From assembly GCA_034440615.1 (NCBI GenBank), contig JAOTOM010004287.1:1-64000 (forward strand): a DNA stretch of 64,000 bases, read 5' to 3'. The notes under the pieces were generated by a model. The model saw only the letters and a program-made list of their open reading frames with translations, did not search any database and was not told the origin of the DNA. The position numbers and the translations under genes were made by a program. How positions within the stretch are numbered: position 1 is the stretch's first letter; the number at the start of each line of letters is the position of its first letter. Positions 1-10,870 of this stretch are shown here, one piece after another. This DNA comes from Ashinkailepas kermadecensis (Eukaryota > Arthropoda > Thecostraca > Neolepadidae).

Positions 1-960
1 GTGATATTTGATAGTTCAAGTGAGCAACTCCTCCAGTCGACGCCAACACCCAACGGCTTGATCGGCCGACCATCACCCTCATCCATGCGGCATAAACTAG
101 ATCCAGTTTGGCCAATTAAAGACAATGCCGCTGTGCTTTTCCTGAATATTTGAATTGATCGCATTTCTTCAGTCAACTAACATTGTGCATGCCCAATGCA
201 GGAGTCCTAGTGATTTTGGAACTGAAGTAGGTATGATGCGAACTTAACGATTTCAGTTGTGCAGAATCTTCCAATACTTCTAGTTGCGTAAAAGGCCGCT
301 TCACCATATCTCTGACCACGTCAGAGGCCAGTAATAACCCCATGGGGCTGACTACGTGGGTTCCGGTGATCCAGCCGGACTGAAATTATGTAGAAAGCAA
401 CAAATGCTTCGCGAATATGAAATTGTTGTGTGTTTACATGTAAATTATCAAAAAGCTATTCACTTTTGTAACGCTGCGACATATTTTTGATCACGTGCCT
501 CAGAATGGTCCGTTATTAATTAACGTGTGTTTGTTTAGGCAAGCGCCGCAGACAGCCACATAAAAAAAGAATGAAAAAGCGGTCCGGCTATTCCCAGGTT
601 TTCGTGCAGAATCACATGGTCAGTCTTTACACAGGTTGGGTAGTGGAGACACATGGGGCGTGAGACCATTAGCACAGTTCGGCTGTCCTGAAGATCGTAC
701 TACCATGTGTCAGACCTCCATACACATCTTGTGATTTCAAGGACCTATTGCCCCGGAAATAGAGATACTTTTATAAGTCGTAATGATAGCATTGCTTGTT
801 ACTCAGAATGTGCCTGAGAAGTGTCTCAGGCTAGCAAAGGACCATTTACGAGTCATTAAGACATTCGTTATCAGTTCAACCAATCACGATGCAAACATGA
901 CACGTATACCTATTAGGCACGTCAATGACGTCGGCTGTTCGTTGCAGCGTCCCCCTTCTC
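1..960. other. Left edge, nothing recognised
   Basis: No exon, RNA or mobile element is recognised. If SARDH continues upstream, this is intron. Confidence 0.4.
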
Positions 961-963
961 CCC

Positions 964-1225
<262 letters not shown>

Positions 1226-1319
1226 TTATATATCTCTATATATCTCCATTTGCCTTTCCATCTCCATCTCCATCTCCATTTTGGTCTCCATCTACATCTC
1301 AATCTCAATCTCCATCCCT

Positions 1320-3180
1320 ATCACTGGCGGGCCAACCTCCATCCCTCTCACTGGCAGACCAACCATGACACTGGCAGACCGGTAAATTTTCGCTCGGAAA
1401 GTGGCAGCCCAGCAACGGATACACCAGCCAGGACACAAGAGAAAATCGGGGCATTTTTTCACGACCCCATTGCTTCTCTATTTCACCACCGGGTGTGTCA
1501 TATCTTATACCGCTATGCGGCCAATGAAGCGATCTTTCGGTTCAAGTGAGAATAAATTGAGCTTCAAAAGTCATAGGGGCGTCCATGTCGTATAAATGAA
1601 GAATGATTGTAAGATATTCTCTTTTCCGGTCATGTCCCCGATTTTTCACATATTGTTGCCTGAGTGAAATTAATGACCTGGAAGCCACGTGACGTGCCAA
1701 TGGCATACCTTAATGATGGAGGAATCAGCGAAGCAAAAAAGAAAACGAGTCAGGTTGATGAACATCATGATGCGAAGTGTCCATAATATTGAGTGTTGCA
1801 AATGAGGAATACATCTATTCCTCACTTCGGTAATCTATATAAAAAACCGATTCCTTGATAAAATTGAATCACAGGCGAAGTCAGAGACGCGAATATTGGT
1901 CCTACCCGAGCAGTTTGCGGTATATAGCGCGGGCTAAGCTAGCTAAGTTCCAAAATGAACATCATAGCCCCAAACCTTCCTTACAAAAGCCTTTGACAAG
2001 ACTAAGTACTTTTGAAATATGCTCAACCTTCTGCCCAGAATCTCAGATGCCTCATTTTTGTTTGCACCCGGATATGAAGTCGGGAAAATATACCTCAGTG
2101 CTTGTGCAGTCGTATCTGGAAGCAGCAGCGACGACCAAAATAGCTTCCAACTAGTCGGATTTCACGTAAACGCCTAGTAAGACTTATTTTCGACGTGGAT
2201 GATGAAGAACTGCATGAATGAATAGACTTCAATAAAGGCATGCCTCTCGAACAACTCGCCTGGAACCGCCTCTTGTCAAAATATTGTTTCGAGATTTTCA
2301 GAACATTTTTCGAATATTCTCTGCATGCTTTTGTAAAAGTATAAAGTAACTGAATTCCAATCATTACATGTACCCGGAAATTCCAGCATGACCATCATCT
2401 CACGGACTATGCAACCACTCCTGGTAACAGTGAAAATTCCAAGTTTACAGATGATCCCCACAATAGTTTTATAATAGGTGCTACAACATTTTCCATTGAT
2501 GTCTCAAGTCAATTAAACGACGCAAAAGGAAGACAATTGTCTCTCCTCATGATTCTCCACAAATGGTTGCATGGAGCCGCTCTTGACCAAAGCATATTTT
2601 GAAAATATTTGATGCATTCTCGAATATCTCACAATTTTTCATGTAGGTCTATAATTAAGCAGTATCACAAATTGCGTCACCTTCAGTAGTAAACCTTATA
2701 ACCCCAATTTCTTCCCCACCCCTGACGTCCATCTCATAAGCCCAAGCACCACAACCTATGCAAGTCATCAGCTAATATTCTTTCGTCATTGCCTTCCACG
2801 CCTCGCGAGGAGCGGTGAAATACCTTCCAAGTTATAGACTAGAAGCCGAGCATGTTATGGAGTGACAAAGACCAGAACATTTTTCGATCATACCTTCCAA
2901 CACTCTCCTGAACCTGATGCTGAGCAAAGTACAAAGCTAAGCAAGCTATGTAGAAACCATAGTTCGGAATAGTCACCCAGTGTCACGGTACTCGCTCCAA
3001 GCGTTCAGGAACTGCACAAAAATCAAGGTGGAAGGAGCACTTTCAGCCCCAACCCACATCGAACTAATTGATCGTTCCGCCCACATGAAGTAGATGAAAC
3101 TATCTGACTTCCCCCAGATGTGTACAGTCTGTAAAACACTGTCACCCCTGTTGCGAAGGACAACGAAATCCGTCATCCAG
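1320..3180. other. Likely SARDH intron, nothing recognised
   Basis: The sequence upstream of the first visible SARDH exon. I looked for the preceding SARDH segment (the RNMRRDPLH-like region) and for FAD-domain motifs and found none. Frames of up to 99 codons do not resemble known proteins. Confidence 0.4.
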
Positions 3181-3197
3181 TGCCCACCTGCACGCAG

Positions 3198-3302
3198 GAG
3201 CTGCTGAACGGCCGATGCCAGTGCCAGGAACGCCAGGGGTGGGAGCGGCCTGGTTGGTTCAACCAACACCAATGTGTTTCCACCGTGTCCACCTGCACGC
3301 AG
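3198..3302 (+). repeat. SARDH: First copy of a 105-bp in-frame tandem duplication of SARDH exon start
   Basis: This block is a duplicate of the first 105 bases of the SARDH exon that follows. Both copies are preceded by the same CACCTGCACGCAG acceptor-like sequence (AG at 3196-3197 and 3301-3302), and both open with the codons for ELLNG. The spacing is exactly 105 bases (35 codons), so the reading frame runs through both copies without a stop. Over the first 25 codons three differences are silent and four change a residue (R/G, C/Y, N/S, Q/K). The downstream copy keeps the residues typical of the family (G-C-x-aromatic), so I take it as the canonical one. If the upstream acceptor is used, the enzyme gains 35 residues; if the downstream one is used, this block is intron. 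I cannot tell which from DNA alone. Confidence 0.8.
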
Positions 3303-3503
3303 GAGCTGCTGAACGGCGGATGCCAGTACCAGGAGCGCCAGGGATGGGAGCGGCCTGGATGGTTCAGCAAACACCAATCTCCGACCCCGGTGCTGTCGTA
3401 CGATTGGTACGGAGCCTACGGGGTTGCACGTCACGACACCCATGCGTACGAAGACAACCTCCGGAAAGAGTACTCCTTCGATTTTCCGGAACATCATGAC
3501 GTG
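3303..3503 (+). CDS. SARDH: Sarcosine dehydrogenase, internal exon (first in window)
   Basis: Sarcosine dehydrogenase is a mitochondrial matrix flavoenzyme that converts sarcosine to glycine, passing electrons to ETF and the one-carbon unit to tetrahydrofolate. This exon codes for the stretch just after the FAD-binding half, with ERQGWERPGWF, then PVLSYDWYGAYG and EHHDV. In animal SARDH these correspond to the ERHGWERPGWF and YDYYGAYG region at the start of the folate-binding (GCV_T-like) part. The acceptor is the AG at 3301-3302, phase 0. The best donor by length against known family members is GTGGGT at 3504, which gives HHDV joined to [10 protein letters not shown] stronger-looking GTAAGG at 3516, also phase 0, would add four residues. 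An upstream in-frame duplicate (3198-3302) could extend the exon. No upstream SARDH exon is visible in 1-3180. Confidence 0.9.
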
Positions 3504-3627
3504 GTGGGTTCGACAGTAAGGTGGAGAACATCGCGTCATCGATGCCTCACGAAGCTTCGCTGTGCAGCTGATGCTGTGGAGAATGAGAATGCCTTGTACT
3601 CATTTTGAATTATCTGTATCACTGGTG

Positions 3628-3790
3628 GTGGTTGCTATTGGTTTACGACGTGTCAACTATTATGCTATATAGCGACACCAATCGATCACGCCGATTGGTC
3701 GCGGGCGAAGAGCAGCGACAGGTGGAACTCAAACCCACAATCTTTCGGTTGACAGACGGGCACTTTACCCCCAGACTACTCGCCCCTCCT
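3628..3790 (-). mobile_element. Old copy of tRNA-derived SINE
   Basis: Read on the minus strand, this is a diverged member of the SINE family seen at 47863. It runs GGGCGAGTAGTCTGGGGGT (box A region), then GATTGTGGGTTTGAGTTCC (box B region), then the family body CTTCGCCCGCGACCAATCGG and a tail ending in CCAATAGCAACC. It lies in the SARDH intron between 3503 and 5586. No clean target duplication is visible, which fits greater age. Confidence 0.8.
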
Positions 3791-4853
3791 ATCACTGGTG
3801 TCCAGGCACGACGTATTTTCTCTTTAACTCTCGCAGTGGGTCCTTTTGACCCACCCCTTCCCTAACGTTTTCTGAGATAACCCTTGAATCGGTTCAGATA
3901 TCGTTTTTAAATGATGCATACCTTGCTATCATAGATGAGCAGCCGTGTGCGAAAAATGGATCTCTGGTTTATTACGGTCACGTAGGTAAGGCAGGTGAAT
4001 GTTAGTTTACGACCTCCTCTCAATCATGTTCTTAGACCACAATTTAAACATGTCATGCAATGACCATAGACAATGGTGCCAAACTTTCAACACCTGTGCA
4101 TAACAAACATCAACTTAAAAAGTACAAGGTGACTTCGAGTCTGGTTATCAGGTCAAACGGCGACCTATGCTTAGCAAATGTTATGCAAACTTGTAAGACT
4201 AATTGATATTTGTCATAATAATGGCATGGATGTAATGAGGAATTATAGCCCTGAATACTGTTGAAACTCGCAAGTAAATATCTGGCCAGGTCACGAAGGC
4301 CAGGTCACGAATGGTGTCAAATCTTTCCCAGCGCGTGCGATTGCGCATCTTAGGCGTTGTGGAGGCTAACCTTTGGAATATAGCCAACTCAGAATGGCTC
4401 AATCAAGCCTTACAAGGGTGCGTTTTTACGCTCGACGTTACGAGATGGCGGTGGCGTCTCTGCATTGTGGTTGAAAACTTCTGATGCTTTTCACGTTTTG
4501 GGGAAATTAATTTTAAAACAGTTCCAGCTTGCTTGGTCATGCTCCAACAGAGGATACACTTGGCTCTGCATTGGTGTTATCGGAACATACGTTTTGTTGT
4601 AATCGTCAACTGTAATTTTTCATGATGAATTTGCTCGTAGTGACCTTAATTTGACCGATGGCGACATGGTGATAGCTAGATCTTCATTTACATATCACCG
4701 ATTTTGAACCACAAAACAATATTTGTTTCACGACCGTCGACCAAGGTCTGGGAACTACGACTGAGAAGTCTGAAAAATGTCGGGTGCATGACCGTACCAA
4801 TGGACCTTAGTCGATTTGACCTGACCTGAAAGGTCGACTATACGCTTGGTGGG

Positions 4854-5008
4854 TTAGTGGTTTCGTACGAAGTTCCGACTGTTGTGGTCATGTAACGGCA
4901 CCAATATCTCACGTCGATTGGTCGCGGACGAAAAGCAGCGACATGTGGAACTCGAACCCACAGCCTTCCGGTTGGGAGACGAGCATCTTATTCCTGGACT
5001 ACCCCATT
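4854..5008 (-). mobile_element. Old copy of tRNA-derived SINE
   Basis: A second minus-strand copy of the same SINE in the same SARDH intron. The minus strand reads a box A-like CCAGGAATAAGATGCTCG, box B GTGGGTTCGAGTTCC, and the body from CCGCGACCAATCGACG to a degraded tail at about 4854. It differs from the young copies at many sites and has no obvious target duplication. Confidence 0.8.
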
Positions 5009-5292
5009 GTTCTATCGAGCCTAACAGAACAGTTAGTGGTGGGAGATGTGGACTCAAGCTCTCGAAGGTGATCCCCCGCACTGCGAGAGCACACAATTTT
5101 TATTTACTGCGATGGTTAGATGCATGCCATCTGATCAATGCTAAAGAGCCATCACACGAGCACACGAGGAGGCCACCCTTTCCTTCGCTCCATGATCTTT
5201 TCACCCCAACGTACCTTCAGATCCACGATCTGGAGTTCTTTCCGGTTTTTTTCAAGACTATTACCCCGCGACTACGCCGTATTTTTAAGCCG

Positions 5293-5562
5293 ATGATCTT
5301 GTGACCCCGTTATGTCTGCAGATGCTTGATCTCTTGACCCCATCATATCTGCAAATGATTCTTCTCGTGACCCCATCATATCTGCAGATGCTTGATCTCG
5401 TGACACCATCATGTCTGCAGATGATTTATTTCGTGACCCCATCATGTCTGCAGATGCTTGATCTCGTGATCCCGTTACGTCTGTAGATACTTGATCTCGT
5501 GACCCCGTCATGTCTGTGAATACTTGATCTCGTGACCCCGTCATGTCTGTGGATGCATGATG
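5293..5562 (+). repeat. 33-bp minisatellite, about 8 units
   Basis: Tandem units of 33 bases, each close to GATCTCGTGACCCCATCATG followed by TCTGCAGATGCTT, with 1-5 changes per unit. Because 33 is a multiple of 3, both strands translate as 11-residue repeats without stops; this follows from the repeat and is not evidence of coding. The array ends about 25 bases before the SARDH acceptor at 5584-5585, so it occupies the end of that intron. Confidence 0.9.
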
Positions 5563-5585
5563 TCGTGCTCCTGGGCTATTTTAAG

Positions 5586-5733
5586 ATTCGTCACGAGTGC
5601 CTGGCCTGCCGTTCGGCTGCTGCTGTTTTCAACATGAGCTACTTCGCTAAGTACTTCGTGACTGGATCAGATGCCCAGGCCGCCGTCGATTGGATTTTCT
5701 CGAACGACTTGCAGAAGCCTGAGGGATCTGTAG
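5586..5733 (+). CDS. SARDH: Sarcosine dehydrogenase, internal exon
   Basis: This exon codes for [15 protein letters not shown] followed by [12 protein letters not shown] and the segment ending KPEGSV. It is the part of SARDH that starts the folate-binding GCV_T-like fold: animal enzymes have KKECLACR.AAA.FDMSYFGKF at this point. The acceptor is TTTTAAG with AG at 5584-5585, and the exon starts in phase 0. The donor is GTAGGT at 5734, leaving one base (G) that joins TG of the next exon to make a valine codon before YTCML. The length of 148 bases and both phases fit the neighbouring exons. The upstream side of the acceptor is a 33-bp minisatellite. Confidence 0.95.
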
Positions 5734-6257
5734 GTAGGTTCGAACTTATATTTTCTAGCATGGCAGTAGGTTGTGCATAATCAATGTAAAGCTGACATTC
5801 CAGCTCACACCTGTCATACAGAATTGATCTAAGTAATGGAGGAAACAAATATATTTATACCATTAAAGAGCTACGCTTGACTAAATATTGGCAAGTTTAT
5901 CATGAATGGCATAGCCGTTTCTCAATCCTAGCTTGTACCCATCCAGCCTGTGCTCCGCTGGAAAGCTCAGTTTTTGCATGGAAGTCAATAGCATCTGGGA
6001 AAAGTAGCCCGCTCTCCACCCCGATAACAGCTACAGTCCTCCCTGGCAGGGCAATAGCCCTATGGTGAAGATAAAAATTGTGAACGGGGTGTATAGTGGC
6101 TGGTGAACGGAGGTGTGTAGCGGGTGGTGAACGCCCTCCGGACCGACTGCTGATACGGTGTGTGCATGTGTGTGTGTTTCAAGAACAATTGGCGGAGCAT
6201 ATTGGACTTTCGCATGTGAGAATAGATGCTCGCTGAATGCACTATCCTGGCCCCTAA

Positions 6258-6366
<109 letters not shown>

Positions 6367-6640
6367 GTGCAGTAGGTGTTGGCCTGAAGCAGCCTGGAAA
6401 GAAAACGTGAGCGTCCAGGACTACAGGATAGTATTAATTAGCAGGCATTGGTGACACTTAAGTACCGCTAGTTGTCATGGAATTCTCCCCAGCATCTGCA
6501 TCCATTGATATTCAGTATCAAGCGAAGGCATATCATCCCACGCGAGGCTCGCGCGCCATGTGGTGTTTGCACGTACTGCCAAGTCTGTGCAGAGTTCCTG
6601 CACTGAGCGAGTATTCAGCAAGTGCTTCTGTGTGTTTCAG

Positions 6641-6741
6641 TGTACACCTGTATGCTCAACAATCGCGGCGGTATCGAATCCGATCTCACCGTGAGCGTGC
6701 TTCAGCCAGGAGAGGGACGTACTTGCGACCCGGCCTTCCAG
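6641..6741 (+). CDS. SARDH: Sarcosine dehydrogenase, internal exon
   Basis: This exon codes for [19 protein letters not shown] and continues to CDPAFQ. The motif YTCMLN.RGG.ESDLTV is diagnostic of the SARDH/DMGDH folate-binding domain, and the best match from knowledge of the family is SARDH. The acceptor is TGTGTTTCAG ending at 6640, phase 1. The donor is GTCAGT at 6742, phase 0. At 101 bases it returns the frame to phase 0, which the next exon (17244) requires. The following intron is 10.5 kb and contains minisatellites and an old DNA transposon. Confidence 0.95.
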
Positions 6742-7199
6742 GTCAGTCCTCATCGTCACTATGCTCGCGCCTTCGGCATGTGCGACTCGGGCGTTATATT
6801 GTTGCTGGCTGCAGAATAGGACGACGCGATCGATAGCACCTGCTTTCGAATTTAAAGGAAAGCTGCTGCAGAATACCGTAAGCACATTACATAGAGATGA
6901 AAACATTACGCTTATGGCGTCTGTCCTTGTTGCCCTTCGGTGAACGTTAGAATGAACCTTCGATGAACCCTTTCACACAGCATGAGCGTCACCAGGTGTG
7001 TGCCAAGATACCTCGAAAGGCTTCTGACCATGGACGTCACCAAGATATCTAGCGAACGTTGTGGTACGGACCTCTGACAAGGAGCTGTGAGAACCGGACT
7101 GTGGTGTCAGATGATGAGGATGCCCCTCTTGCCAGAGGCATCATTTGAATGTCGTGTTGAAGGTCACCATGCCCTTCTTTCAGAGACTCCTGGTCATAC

Positions 7200-8420
7200 A
7201 ATAATCATGGAGCAGGTGCAGATGGCCTATGATTGAAAAGTTGACCCTGTGCTGAGACAAGCGGCTGTGATGTCGCGGTTGACCCTGCAGCGGAATAGGT
7301 GACTCTGGTGGAACAGGTGACGCCGGAATGGGATAGGTAGCACTCTAATGGGACAGATGACACGATGATAGGGCTGTCTATCCTGTGATTGTGCAAACAG
7401 CTCTTGTGGGACAACGGACCCTGTGGTGGAACAAGCAGCTTTGGTGGAACAGTTGACCCTGTGATGGAACAAGCAACTCTTATGGGATAATGGACCTTGT
7501 GATGGTGCAAACAGCTCTTGTGAGACAATTGACCCTGTGGTGGAACAAGCAGCTTTGGTGGGACAGTTTACCCTGTGATGGAACAAGCAGCTCTTATTGG
7601 ACAATTGACCCTGTGATGGGGCAAACAGCTCTTGTGGGACAATTGACCCGGTGGAGGAAGAAGCGGCTTTGGTGGGACAGTTTACCCTGTGATGGAACAA
7701 GCAGCTCTTATGGGACAATTGACCCTGTGATGGGTCAAACAGCTCTTGTGGGACAATTGATCCTGTGGTGGAACAAGCAGCTTTGGTGGGACAGTTTACC
7801 CTGTGATGGAACAAGCAGCTCTAATGGGACAATTTACCTTGTGATGGTGCAAACAGCTCTTGTGGGACAATTGACCCTGTGGTGGAACAAGCAGCTTTGG
7901 TGGGACAGTTTACCTTGTGATGGAACAAGCAGCTTTGGTAGGACAGCTGACCCTCTGACTGGGAAAGCAACTGTCTGGTGGGTCAGTTTCCTTGTGATGA
8001 TTTCAGCGAATGTCTGGTGGAACTGCAGGTCATTTGATGGCAAAAGCGACAACTAGTAGGGCAGTTGACGATGTGATGTGAAGGACACTTTCTAGTGACA
8101 CAAACACTGGTGTAGCATGGGTCCCTGTAATAGGACTGGTGGTCCGTGGACGAGACAGGTGGTCTTGTGATGGCACAGCTAACTCTGTAATGGGACAAAT
8201 GACCTTGTAATCGGACAGACAGCTCCGGTGGCACAGGTGACCCCGTAACGAAACTGAACGACTTTCTGGTGAGGCGGCTGACCATATCGGAGAAACGACT
8301 CCCTGATGAGACACTGGACCGTATGATGGGCCATGCAGGTCTCTAGTGGGATAACAACCTGTGGTGGGACAAGTGGCACTGTGATTGGACAGGTGATTCT
8401 CTGGTGGGACAGTCTATACT
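7200..8420 (+). repeat. 38-bp minisatellite with degenerate flanks
   Basis: The core (about 7380-7960) consists of 38-base units such as CCTGTGATGGAACAAGCAGC followed by TCTTATGGGACAATTGAC. GTGATGG and GTGGTGG variants alternate. Because 38 is not a multiple of 3, the frame rotates and a 114-bp (three-unit) super-period appears as a 38-residue repeat in translation. The flanks (7200-7380 and 7960-8420) hold more decayed units. The array lies in the long SARDH intron and is not a gene. Confidence 0.92.
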
Positions 8421-8439
8421 TATCTCTGTATCATGACCA

Positions 8440-8790
8440 CTGATCCATTTATTTCCAGTTCTGCCTGCTTTTTTGTTGTTTCCCCTGGCACAACATCCTG
8501 ACGACACTCCTTCCCAGAAGTATGTGCCATCAGAGCATGCTTACCCCTTCGCTAGACATCCTGGTGACGCCTATGGCCAGTAGCCGTTGGAGGCCTCTTG
8601 GCACTCATCCTGGTGACGCACCTGGAAAAATGTATACGCGAAACAGCATGCTGACTTTCCGACTGATCCTAGACATAACATCCTGGTGACGCTCCCAGCA
8701 GGAAGTCTGCAAAAGGCCATACTGATCCCCTGGTACGATATTCTGGTGACGAACCTCGGGCGTTCCATGACATTTTGATCGGGGGGGAGG
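8440..8790 (+). repeat. Degenerate tandem repeat with ATCCTGGTGACGC core
   Basis: Four to five loose units of roughly 60-75 bases, each with a version of ATCCTGGTGACGC (for example at about 8558, 8608, 8681 and 8741). Related sequence in inverse orientation (GCGTCACCAGG, GACGTCACCAAG) lies on the other side of the 38-bp array at about 6985-7040, so the minisatellite is flanked by inverted relics of one repeat. Confidence 0.6.
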
Positions 8791-8990
8791 GGTAACAGCC
8801 CTTCTCTCAATATTTTTTTTTGACAGGCATATATGATTATCTAATGCTCCGATTCGAGCTGTGCAAGTTGCAGCTCAATTGGATGAACGCTGAAGTAGTT
8901 ATGTCCTCCGATAATTTCGTGAGATCACGGTGTATTGCTATCTTTCGCGCGTTATATCTCCATGGAACATAATTTAGTAGTATAGCAATA

Positions 8991-9036
8991 TGCATTGCGG
9001 AGCTTACATTAAACTAAGCAATAGCTCCGCAATGCA
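8991..9036. other. Perfect 14-bp inverted repeat (hairpin)
   Basis: TGCATTGCGGAGCT at 8991-9004 is exactly repeated in reverse complement at 9023-9036, around an 18-base AT-rich spacer. It lies just 5' of a truncated LINE end. A GC-containing stem of this length in AT-rich intron DNA suggests the end of a small foldback element or a structured transcript; I do not recognise it. Confidence 0.8.
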
Positions 9037-9046
9037 CGCTAAATTA

Positions 9047-9268
9047 AACTAGCTCGTGTTGCAAGCACGGTGTGTGTAGTGCAGAGAGTGATTTGGGTAT
9101 TGTATTATGTTGGTGTATGAATGTTTGTTGCGCATGTGATCCCACTATTGACCACAATTCTATCCTTTCTTTGTAAATATCTGTGAGTTATACCCAGACT
9201 GTCCATAATAGCCACTATACGTGGAGGGCATGTATTGTGAAATAAATAAATAAATAAATAAATAAACA
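9047..9268 (+). mobile_element. 5'-truncated CR1/L2-like LINE 3' end
   Basis: The segment from GCTCGTGTTGCAAGCACGG to the AAAT-repeat tail (AAATAAATAAAT, about 9238-9268) is the reverse complement of 62492-62712, where it follows the end of a reverse transcriptase reading frame. It is therefore the 3' untranslated end of that LINE family, truncated at its 5' side as usual for target-primed insertion. A third copy of the terminal 70 bases lies at 37100-37170. No target duplication is clear. Confidence 0.85.
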
Positions 9269-9784
9269 ATATTTCAGCTGGTTTATACCTTTAATGTTTC
9301 GAATTTTGGCCCCGTGGTATCGCGACTTTAAGTCACATGACCTGACGTTGAGATGATGGCTGTGAAAATATTGTCTTGTTTCGGAATTATCCACAGTAAA
9401 ATCCATTTGGATGCGGACATTTTTTGGAGCATGTATTTTCTATAAATGTAATATTTTTGTTTTTTCAATAATTGCTTCAAGTGTTTGGACGTCAAGCCGT
9501 TATGTATCGATTTCACATTTCAAACACGTCACACGAGAGTACACGTAGCAGGGTATCATTCAGCTCGTCTAGTCTCGTTGAATGGTTTGAACTGCACACG
9601 ATTTATTTTAAAACCACATCCTCTTTTTACACACGTATATATGTCACAACGACCCAATGCATTTCATACATTGCACTCACCACATAACACTGACACATGG
9701 ATTGTTGTTGCACGGTAACAACTAGTATGCACATGCATGTTACATAACATGTAATATAACAACATGGTCCACCAGTTCATTATT

Positions 9785-10870
9785 CTACATCTTGTATGTA
9801 CTCGCATTCGCGACCCGCGCTTCCCGATACTTCATATGCTTCATATGCTGCCCTGTCCATGTATGCAAATCGACAGGAGAAAACTTGTGCAAACCCGTGC
9901 TTCCTTTCACAGTCGACGACTTTGAGAAGCGTCCCTGGAGGGTCTCGATGAACTCGAACACTTTATCTTTGCTAACAAAGATAAAATGGGTGACTGGAAA
10001 TATAGTTGTTTGCAATAAATCCGAACATCACTTGTGCCGCAAAAATTTGCTTGCGGTATGGACGGATCAGAATTTATTAGCCGTAGTACCCTGGGCCGTC
10101 CTCTCAATGCCATCAGAGGCATTCTTCCCATGCGGTGTCGCAAAGAAGCGCTGATCACAGTTCAGATCTAAGTCATGGTGGTGAAGCCAAATGTTCGCGG
10201 ATTTAACTCGGTTTTTATATTGAGCCACACAATTGTCAGAAGATTAATGAATTGTGCCAAAGCCTGAGATGCGCAGCTGCAGGGCTGAGGCCATATAATT
10301 GGCCTCTAAAGTATGCACCGTGTCGGCATTATGCTTTACGGCGTCCAATATGGAACAGAATCTTTGGTGGCAGCTGTGTCGCCCTCTCGCCAGTAAGTGA
10401 CAAGCGGGTACACTATGGCTTGGGTCCTAATGGAAGCCCGGATATTTTGTACAATAAACGAATAGCTATCTGAGAAATTGCCGACAACTCTTCGGGGAAA
10501 CTGAATCTCCAAGATAGCTGAAAGCGCAACTTTGGTTGTAAAAAATATATTGATGCTTGGTTAACCGGATTATGATTTGGCTTAGCATGATGACGAAATC
10601 ATCCGTTGGCCAAATTGTATCAACCAGCCTGCGTCGATCAGTACTGACCCACTGGTTGTAGCCGATTTGCCAAACACCATTAGAGCTGCCGTTGCTGCCG
10701 CCGTCACCAAATTTGGCGACGCGACTCTATCGAGCTGGTGCGGCTCCAGACAGATGGCGCCATGGCATTGTTGACAGAAATGGTGGTGCCGGGTTGGCGT
10801 TGACGAAGCATCCGTTAAGCCCGATGCTTACTGTAACAAAGTTGGTTTTGGGGCATCTTAATTCCATAAA
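9785..10870 (-). pseudogene. Old decayed copy of the transposase-like gene
   Basis: Read on the minus strand, fragments in several frames match the transposase-like protein at 49883-52971. In order they are KFMELRCPK (near 10860), YNQWVSTDRRRLVDTIW (about 10640), TKHQYI, DNCVAQYKNRV (about 10220), FFATPHGKNASDGI (about 10140), then VFEFIETLQGRF and the C-terminal end near 9785. Counterparts in the younger copy are FKQWVSTDRCNLIDV, TKHHYV, FSDGCAGQYKNR and FFGTAHGKGACDGIGG. Many stops and frameshifts show it is long dead. I found no terminal inverted repeats around it. It lies inside a SARDH intron, opposite to SARDH. Confidence 0.82.

Noticed and set aside
2973..3539. A minus-strand protein of 188 codons opposite the SARDH exon
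   Set aside because: It is the shadow of the duplicated SARDH exon on the opposite strand.
5293..5562. A CRISPR array at the 33-bp or 38-bp repeats
   Set aside because: Units follow one another directly without spacers, in an animal intron.
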